Made by a program: the position numbers and the translations under genes | Shown here: positions 1 to 3,677 of the stretch, piece by piece | How positions within the stretch are numbered: position 1 is the stretch's first letter | How the letters are laid out: every line of letters begins with the position of its first letter | Assembly (NCBI GenBank): GCA_900757285.1 | Contig: CAAENI010000119.1 | Location: forward strand, 1 to 7,114 | Origin: an uncultured Collinsella sp. | GTDB lineage: Bacteria; Actinomycetota; Coriobacteriia; Coriobacteriales; Coriobacteriaceae | DNA: 7,114 nt | Direction of reading: 5' to 3' | The notes under the pieces: model-generated | What the model was told of the DNA's origin: nothing | The model's database searches: none | What the model saw: the letters and a program-made list of their open reading frames with translations, nothing else

Positions 1-867
1 GGCGTAAGCGGAATACGGGTCGGTTGCCGAAGAGGACAGCACGCGGCAGGCGAAGGTGGAGTTGTTGCCGCCGCCGTGCTCGGCATGCAGCATGAGCATA
101 ACGTCGAGCAGCATCGCCTCATCGCGGGTGAATGCCATGCCGCCGCGCAGGACCTGTAGGATGGTCTCGGCGGTGGAGAGACCGGGCGTGGGGTGCGGCA
201 CGTGAACCTCGGAGCCGCGAAGCTTGGCGATCGAGGCCATGTGTGCGAAGGCGGCGATGCGCGGGAGACGTGCGAGCATGGAAATGGCGACGTCGATTTC
301 GTGCTCGGGCGTGATCACGTCTGGTTCGGCATCGAAGGCGTAGAGCAGCAGCACGGCGCGCTGGAGCACGTTCATGATGCTCGACGACACCGTGGTCATA
401 GGGAACTCTTTGACGTACTCGTCGCTCAGATGTCTAAAGGCGCCCAGGCGCTCGCAAAAGCCGTCGAGCTCTTCCTTGTTGGGTAGCGAACCCGTGATAA
501 GCAGATAGGCGACTTCCTCGTAGCCGTAGCGATTCTCGGCCTGGGCATTGTTGACCAGATCCTCGATGCTGTAGCCGCGAAGCGTGAGCTTGCCCTGATC
601 GGGCACGACCTTTCCGTCGACCTTGTTGTAGCCGTGCACATCCGAGATGCGAGTGAGGCCCGCGACCACGCCCGAGCCGTCGGCATTGCGCAGGCCGCGC
701 TTGACATTGTGCTCAACAAACAGGCCCTCGTCATAAGGGTCGGTCGGCAGGCCGTGGTAGAGGTTTTCGCTCTCAGACGAAATCTGGCGGCTTGCTTCGT
801 AATCCAAGACCAGACGGCTCAGGTGGTCGTCGAAGCGGTAGTAGATTTTCTTGGCGTCGTAGGCCAT
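1..867 (-). CDS. gltA: Citrate synthase, N-terminal 289 residues (continues past left edge)
   Basis: Condenses acetyl-CoA and oxaloacetate to citrate in the cytoplasm, the entry step of the TCA cycle or of its partial branch toward 2-oxoglutarate and glutamate. Reading the minus strand from ATG at 867 gives an uninterrupted frame to base 1. Recognisable family segments are KLTLRGYSIEDL (about residues 95-106), the helical core with YEEVAYLLITGSLP, and the active-site stretch LHAEHGGGNNSTF at residues 260-272, which includes the first catalytic histidine region. The second catalytic His/Asp region lies outside the window, so the gene is partial only because of the window edge. Start choice: ATG preceded by a very strong Shine-Dalgarno (complement of CTCCTCTCC at 873-881). 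It lies 74 bp after the ACT-domain gene on the same strand, so co-transcription is likely. A 2-methylcitrate synthase activity cannot be excluded from this part alone. Confidence 0.93.
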   Translation of the reverse strand, partial: MAYDAKKIYYRFDDHLSRLVLDYEASRQISSESENLYHGLPTDPYDEGLFVEHNVKRGLRNADGSGVVAGLTRISDVHGYNKVDGKVVPDQGKLTLRGYSIEDLVNNAQAENRYGYEEVAYLLITGSLPNKEELDGFCERLGAFRHLSDEYVKEFPMTTVSSSIMNVLQRAVLLLYAFDAEPDVITPEHEIDVAISMLARLPRIAAFAHMASIAKLRGSEVHVPHPTPGLSTAETILQVLRGGMAFTRDEAMLLDVMLMLHAEHGGGNNSTFACRVLSSSATDPYSAYA

Positions 868-941
868 GTGCGCTCCTCTCCGGGCCATGTGGTGACGTTG
901 CGCCTGGGCGCACGTTGGGCCGTCTCCACGCAGCCTGTTCG

Positions 942-1229
942 CTACAGGCGGTACATAAAGTTAAAGACGTCCTCGCGCTGGATGGACACGTTGACGCCCG
1001 AAAGCTCGCCGGCCTCGGCCAGGGCCTTCTGCAGCTCGGCAAAGTCGAGCTTGGACTCGGCGGTGTCGGCCAGCATGGTCATGGTGAAGATGTCCTCGAT
1101 AATGGACTGCGTGATGTCGCGGATGTCGACGTTGGCCTCGCCCAGAACGCGGGTGACGCCGGCGACGATGCCGGGGCGGTTCTTGCCAAGGACGGTGATG
1201 ACGATACGGGAGGACGAGATCTCGGCCAT
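942..1229 (-). CDS. ACT-domain protein, UPF0237 type
   Basis: A 95-residue protein that is essentially one ACT domain, the small ligand-binding fold usually sensing amino acids or related metabolites. The start reads IVITVLGKNRPGIVAGVTRVL (about residues 9-29): this is the first beta strand, the conserved G-x-(D/N)-R-P-G-I turn and the first helix. It is followed by the VDIRDITQSII strand (about 34-44), then a strand FTMTMLAD and a second helix AELQKALAEAG. Stand-alone ACT proteins of this length are widespread in Gram-positives and archaea, and their exact role is unknown. There is no enzyme or DNA-binding part, so a regulatory or allosteric role is inferred. AAAGGG lies six bases before ATG 1229. 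Next on the strand is citrate synthase, so this is probably the first gene of a two-gene unit. A link to amino acid or citrate metabolism is plausible but not shown. Confidence 0.9.
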   Translation of the reverse strand: MAEISSSRIVITVLGKNRPGIVAGVTRVLGEANVDIRDITQSIIEDIFTMTMLADTAESKLDFAELQKALAEAGELSGVNVSIQREDVFNFMYRL

Positions 1230-1276
1230 GGGAAACCCTTTCGCGTGATTGCGGCGCGCGCGGGGCGCTCCGCTAC

Positions 1277-1299
1277 GGTACAGTGTTCATCATTGTACC
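1277..1299 (-). promoter_or_regulatory. Candidate operator palindrome over a -10 box, upstream of the ACT gene
   Basis: GGTACAGTG (1277-1285), a five-base spacer, then CATTGTACC (1291-1299): a 9-bp inverted repeat with one mismatched pair. On the minus strand it contains TACAAT (complement of 1292-1297), a good -10 hexamer about 63 bases before the ACT start. No convincing -35 hexamer stands at normal spacing, so a promoter that needs an activator or is repressor-controlled is possible. The arrangement (dyad on the -10) is typical of repressor sites. The binding protein is unknown. Confidence 0.4.
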
Positions 1300-1425
1300 T
1301 GTCTGGCGCAAAAAAGGCGCGCTCGCTGCGGCGTTACATGCCTGCAACATGAGCGTAAGGGGGAAGGCCGCACGGGGAAGAGCCGTCTGGCGCGTGTCCG
1401 GCTCGTGTTGGGTTGATTTCCGATC

Positions 1426-1473
1426 TCAGCCGAACACATTGAGCGGACAGGCCGTTCCCGCAGTCAGCCGAAC
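1426..1473. repeat. 10-bp direct repeat, two copies
   Basis: TCAGCCGAAC occurs at 1426-1435 and again at 1464-1473, start-to-start 38 bp. The size and the position beside a tyrosine recombinase gene would suit arm-type integrase binding sites, but two copies could also arise by chance. Confidence 0.4.
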
Positions 1474-1488
1474 GCCTCCGACGGCTGA
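1464..1488. repeat. Perfect 7-bp inverted repeat with 11-nt loop
   Basis: TCAGCCG (1464-1470) and CGGCTGA (1482-1488) are exact complements. The left arm is also part of the second copy of the TCAGCCGAAC direct repeat, so the same word appears three times (two direct, one inverted) in about 60 bp. No T-run follows on either strand, which argues against a simple intrinsic terminator. Confidence 0.45.
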
Positions 1489-1501
1489 TTCCGAACTGGA
1501 A

Positions 1502-1543
1502 GCGGAGGGCATCCCCGCCCTTCGGTAAGGGATACCGCTCCGC
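1502..1543. repeat. Long imperfect hairpin
   Basis: GCGGAG (1502-1507) pairs fully with CTCCGC (1538-1543). After a single-base bulge at 1537, GGCATCCC (1508-1515) pairs with GGGATACC (1529-1536) with one C-A mismatch, giving 13 pairs around a 13-base loop. It lies about 80 bases downstream of the recombinase remnant's stop codon on the minus strand and could end that transcript. The bases beyond it on that strand (TTCCAGTTCGG) are only weakly T-rich. An attachment-site or recombinase-binding structure is the alternative. Confidence 0.4.
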
Positions 1544-1557
1544 GGCGCATGCCGCGG
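1540..1557. repeat. Perfect 7-bp GC hairpin with 4-nt loop
   Basis: CCGCGGC (1540-1546), loop GCAT, GCCGCGG (1551-1557). It is exactly self-complementary and very stable. It shares bases 1540-1543 with the right arm of the preceding long hairpin, so the two structures cannot form together. There is no T-tract. Confidence 0.45.
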
Positions 1558-1625
1558 GCGGCGCCCCTATCGGACCACCGTGACCTCAGTTGGGATGGGC
1601 CCAGCACTGCCGCGTACTCGGTGAG

Positions 1626-2351
1626 CTAGAGCCAACTGTTCGTCTTCACGTCGCGTATGGCGATATTTCGGTCGTCCGGCTCGGTGATGCCGTAGCCGAA
1701 CGCCTGGAGCGTCTCGATGGACTCCTGGATCCTCTGTTGGAACATGGGACCCGGATCGACCCTCGGCCCGAGGTGCCCGCGCCAAAGGCACGGCGTGGCG
1801 CGCAGCATGTTATGGATTTTGGAGATGGGCTCGATGTCGGCGTAGACGTTGAGCGTCGCCATGGCGTCCTTGTGGCCGAGGATCGATTGGAGCGCCTTGA
1901 TATCGCCGCCTTGGCGGATCCACTGCGTTGCGAACGTGTGGCGAAGGCCGTGGAACGTGATCAGCTCATCGTTGGTGCCCATGAGGCCGTTGGTCTCCGA
2001 GAACGTCTTGAACGCCCTGCGGATATAGCTTGTCGTCGCGAAGGTCGCGCCCGGCTCCGACAGGATGTAGCAGTCCCCGATCTCGACCGCCCCGGTAAGG
2101 CCGCGCAAGCGCAGCTTTCCGCAGTCGATCTCGTGGGTCTCCTTCAGGAAGGGGAGTAGGCCGACCGGGTCGATGGGGATACCCCTGGCGTCATGGGTCT
2201 TGGTGTCCTTGATGAACGAACCCATTCCCTTCGCGTACGCCACCGAGTGTCTGATCGAGATCAGGCCCGTCTCGAAATCCACATCGCACCACCGAAGGCC
2301 GCAGACCTCGCCGATTCGCATCCCCGTGTGCAGGGCGAGTACGACCGCCCT
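1626..2351 (-). pseudogene. Truncated tyrosine recombinase/integrase: catalytic domain without its N-terminal half
   Basis: Full-length relatives (phage or conjugative element integrases, about 370-400 residues) have an N-terminal arm-binding/SAM-like domain and a C-terminal catalytic domain; only the latter remains. In the frame ending at 1626, counted from the first ATG at 2321, the catalytic residues are complete: R2 in TGMRIGEVCGLRW, K41 in KDTKTHDARGIPI, H124 and R127 in FHGLRHTFA, H150 in SILGHKDAM and the nucleophile Y160 in NVYADI. The frame extends upstream only ten codons (RAVVLALHTG) before a TAG at 2352-2354, which is the stop of the preceding regulator gene. The ATG at 2321 has no properly spaced Shine-Dalgarno and falls inside the conserved catalytic Arg motif, so it is not a natural start. 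About 70 residues follow the tyrosine, longer than usual, and the last 50 are not recognisable. I read it as a non-functional remnant of a mobile element; a catalytic-domain protein made by reinitiation or stop readthrough is less likely. Confidence 0.8.
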
Positions 2352-2603
2352 CTAATCCTCGGCGGACCAATCGAGTCCGAACTCCTTTCGGGCATCCTCT
2401 TCGCTCATGACTTCGAGAAGGTCTCCGGGTTGGCAACGAAGGGCGAGGCATAGCTGCTCGAGTGTGTTGAAGCGAATGCCGCGAATATGCCCTTTTTTAA
2501 TACGGGACAGGTTCACGGGCGTGGTTCCAATCCTTTCGGCAAGTTCGTTCGAGGAAATCTTTCGCTCGGCCATGATCTTGTCGAGGCGAACAATTACGGG
2601 CAT
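2352..2603 (-). CDS. Cro/C1-type (XRE) regulator, YozG-like
   Basis: An 83-residue DNA-binding protein made of one helix-turn-helix domain. The helices run from about residue 7 to 60: LDKIMAERKISSNELAERIG, then the recognition helix around TPVNLSRIKKG (28-38), then IRFNTLEQLCLALRCQPGDLLE (43-64). This last stretch is the hallmark ending of the YozG-like group. The roughly 18-residue acidic tail (SEEDARKEFGLDWSAED) is longer than I expect and might be altered by the junction with the recombinase remnant that follows in the same frame. The gene starts at ATG 2603. AAGGA lies six bases upstream and overlaps the stop codon of the DUF2975-type gene, whose end is only 9 bp away. This arrangement, a DUF2975 membrane protein followed by a YozG-like regulator, recurs in many Firmicutes and Actinobacteria; its function is unknown. 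Autoregulation through the palindrome at 3163-3181 is inferred. Confidence 0.9.
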   Translation of the reverse strand: MPVIVRLDKIMAERKISSNELAERIGTTPVNLSRIKKGHIRGIRFNTLEQLCLALRCQPGDLLEVMSEEDARKEFGLDWSAED

Positions 2604-2612
2604 GGCGTTTCC

Positions 2613-3125
2613 TTACGCAATCTCGTCGGAGTCGAGGTACAGCTCTCGGGCGTACAAGAAGAGCTGGGAAAGCATGAACAGGACGATGCCGAGAACCAGA
2701 GAGGTCCAATCGAATGATGAAGCGATCTCTTGGGCGCCGACGGCCCCCTCGCCGCCAAACATCGAAACGGAGGTTTTGAGTGAGCCGGCGTAGAGGCTGG
2801 TGGCAGCTTGAACAACGAAGAGAATGCCGAGCACCTTCAAGCATGTCGCAGACCCTTTCTTGAAGGGGTCTCCGCTCTTGATCGTCCACACGAGAACGGC
2901 GCTGAGGATGGTCGTAGCGATACCGATGACGGCAGGGACCAATGTCGAGATCGCAAGGGCTGGATACGCGGGGGAGTCTGCAATTACAGGGTTGTCGAGC
3001 ACTTCGATTGCTGGCTTTAAGGAGAACGCCACTTGTGCGATGGCGGTGGCGCAAAGGGTCGCAGAGGCTATCGCACATGCGATGCGGAAGGAATGAAGCC
3101 GGGGAGTGCGATTGTCGGAACTCAT
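2613..3125 (-). CDS. DUF2975-type four-helix membrane protein
   Basis: A 170-residue protein with four predicted membrane segments at about residues 13-33, 56-82, 96-114 and 138-157. Features matching the DUF2975 layout are the short cytoplasmic loop SGDPFKKG after helix 2, leading into CLKVLGILFVV, and the ending YARELYLDSDEIA after helix 4. This corresponds to the charged 'reL..D.D' C-terminus typical of the family. There is no signal peptidase site; helix 1 serves as anchor. The start is ATG 3125 with GGAGG (complement of 3131-3135) at ideal spacing. The stop overlaps the ribosome binding site of the XRE regulator, indicating one operon and coupled translation. The family's role is not established; with its partner regulator it is plausibly a membrane sensor or antagonist of the DNA-binding protein. 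Family assignment is from pattern memory, not a search. Confidence 0.8.
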   Translation of the reverse strand: MSSDNRTPRLHSFRIACAIASATLCATAIAQVAFSLKPAIEVLDNPVIADSPAYPALAISTLVPAVIGIATTILSAVLVWTIKSGDPFKKGSATCLKVLGILFVVQAATSLYAGSLKTSVSMFGGEGAVGAQEIASSFDWTSLVLGIVLFMLSQLFLYARELYLDSDEIA

Positions 3126-3162
3126 AATAACCTCCGAAGAATTTAAAAAACTCAGGTTACTT

Positions 3163-3181
3163 TTTAACAGTTTATGTTAAA
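3163..3181. promoter_or_regulatory. 19-bp perfect palindrome, candidate operator between divergent operons
   Basis: TTTAACA (3163-3169), spacer GTTTA, TGTTAAA (3175-3181): a perfect 7-bp inverted repeat. It covers the proposed -10 of the minus-strand DUF2975/XRE promoter and ends one base before a TTGACT -35-like box of the plus-strand peptide cassette. Half-site length and spacing suit a small XRE dimer, so the neighbouring regulator is the obvious candidate binder (inference). Confidence 0.55.
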
Positions 3182-3197
3182 TTGACTTTGCCGGCAA
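3169..3197 (-). promoter_or_regulatory. Candidate promoter of the DUF2975-XRE operon
   Basis: On the minus strand, TTGCCG (complement of 3192-3197) and TAAACT (complement of 3169-3174) are separated by exactly 17 bases, each matching four of six consensus positions. Transcription would start about 35-40 bases before the GGAGG ribosome binding site. The -10 is enclosed by the palindrome at 3163-3181. Confidence 0.45.
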
Positions 3198-3213
3198 GTA
3201 ATCACAGCATACT
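3182..3213 (+). promoter_or_regulatory. Weak candidate promoter of the peptide cassette
   Basis: TTGACT (3182-3187) is a good -35 match. The best -10 behind it is CATACT (3208-3213), with a long 20-base spacer, so the promoter would be poor without an activator or DNA distortion. The spacer contains the perfect 10-bp palindrome TTGCCGGCAA (3188-3197). The element overlaps the opposing minus-strand promoter, so the two may compete. The real start site needs mapping. Confidence 0.3.
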
Positions 3214-3235
3214 GCAACCGAAACCCCTCTAGATT

Positions 3236-3239
3236 GGAG
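3236..3239 (+). promoter_or_regulatory. Ribosome binding site that fixes the start of the secreted peptide gene
   Basis: GGAG at 3236-3239 (followed by AGG) stands six bases before ATG 3246. An in-frame TTG four codons upstream (3234) overlaps this site and adds only MERI in front of the signal peptide, so it is rejected as a start. Confidence 0.7.
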
Positions 3240-3245
3240 AGGATT

Positions 3246-3611
3246 ATGTTCAGTACTGTTAAGTCGTGTAAGCTCTTGGTTTTCCTCGGCCTCGCTCTTT
3301 GTTTGTTGCTGCCGGGAGCCCCCGCTTTTGCGGATACCCCGATGCCTCCTTCCCATGAGAGCAGCCAGTGTGCCCTCGTTGAGCCCCTCGGGTATACGGA
3401 CGACGTCGTCGATACCTACTGGAGCTACAGCTGTCCTCGCGGCGTAAGCGGGCACAGCATCTCGATGTTCAACATCTCTTACAAGACGATTTCCTACCGA
3501 AATGGCTATCGCCGATCCGCGCATCATAGGGAATCCCGCCTCGCTGCAATGTGCTCCTGTGGTGTTCTTGGCACAACTGATAAATGGCAATTTGTCTATA
3601 GCACCTACTAG
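3246..3611 (+). CDS. Secreted cysteine-containing peptide, lactococcin-972-like bacteriocin candidate
   Basis: A 121-residue precursor. Residues 1-29 form a classic Sec signal peptide: positive start (K6, K9), hydrophobic core about 10-22, and an AFA-D cleavage site after residue 29. The predicted mature chain has about 92 residues with four cysteines (C42, C63, C103, C105), a Tyr/Trp-rich middle (TYWSYS, 57-62), GHS at 69-71 and an aromatic end (KWQFVYSTY, 113-121). Lactococcin 972 and relatives are also Sec-exported with small aromatic mature chains. From memory they share an 'SNYHHG..HSA' centre, a short Ala/Trp-rich block and an aromatic C-terminus, and this protein follows that order loosely. 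It differs in having cysteines. The next genes encode a large multi-span membrane protein and an ABC ATPase, the order known for lactococcin-972-type loci. The identity is therefore moderate inference; a secreted signal or adhesive peptide is the alternative. A hairpin directly follows the stop codon. Confidence 0.75.
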   Translation: MFSTVKSCKLLVFLGLALCLLLPGAPAFADTPMPPSHESSQCALVEPLGYTDDVVDTYWSYSCPRGVSGHSISMFNISYKTISYRNGYRRSAHHRESRLAAMCSCGVLGTTDKWQFVYSTY

Positions 3612-3617
3612 ATGCGA

Positions 3618-3648
3618 GGAAGGGCCGAGCATTTTGTTCGGCCCTTCT
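3618..3648 (+). terminator. Hairpin between peptide and permease genes, probable partial terminator/attenuator
   Basis: AAGGGCCGA (3620-3628) and TCGGCCCTT (3638-3646) pair perfectly around a 9-base loop. G3619-C3647 and a G-T pair extend the stem to eleven. It starts seven bases after the peptide stop codon. The bases that follow (GTTCCG) form no real T-run, so it would stop RNA polymerase incompletely or act as a 3' stabiliser. Either would give more peptide than transporter message. Confidence 0.6.
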
Positions 3649-3667
3649 GTTCCGACTGGATGAGGTT

Positions 3668-3671
3668 AAGG
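3668..3671 (+). promoter_or_regulatory. Ribosome binding site that fixes the permease start
   Basis: AAGG preceded by TT lies six bases before ATG 3678. The earlier in-frame ATGs have no such site: 3612 would put the intergenic hairpin inside the coding sequence, and 3660 is preceded by CCGACTGG. The ATG at 3684 is twelve bases away, so less likely. Confidence 0.55.
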
Positions 3672-3677
3672 TTGGCG

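Larger units (their letters stand above)
1300..1625. other. Gene-free stretch between the housekeeping genes and the recombinase remnant
   Basis: I see no convincing coding frame in this stretch. An open frame on the plus strand (1283-1528) starts inside the promoter palindrome, lacks a ribosome binding site and has no family resemblance. The stretch holds the ACT gene's promoter region at its left end and a cluster of direct and inverted repeats at 1426-1557, listed separately. No tRNA with a recognisable T-arm or acceptor pairing was found, although the neighbouring recombinase would make one a natural attachment site. The last 65 bases before the recombinase stop show nothing notable. Confidence 0.6.

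Noticed and set aside
634..1248. 204-aa plus-strand open frame
   Set aside because: Antisense to the well-supported citrate synthase and ACT genes; composition is a shadow of their high-GC codons and there is no plausible ribosome binding site.
1283..1528. 81-aa plus-strand open frame in the gene-free stretch
   Set aside because: Starts inside the promoter palindrome, lacks a ribosome binding site, shows no domain or signal peptide, and runs through several hairpins.
1380..1625. A tRNA gene serving as attachment site
   Set aside because: I looked for a T-arm GTTCRANNC pattern and acceptor pairing and found none.
1590..2159. 189-aa plus-strand open frame
   Set aside because: Opposite strand of the recombinase remnant, whose catalytic motifs are unmistakable.
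2497..3078. 193-aa minus-strand open frame
   Set aside because: Another frame of the DUF2975-type gene and the regulator; Arg/Cys-rich translation typical of a shadow.
3230..3235. TAGATT as the -10 of the peptide gene
   Set aside because: Transcription would begin about at the ribosome binding site, and no -35 stands at proper spacing.
3234..3245. TTG start for the secreted peptide
   Set aside because: It overlaps the GGAG ribosome binding site that serves ATG 3246 and spoils the signal peptide start.
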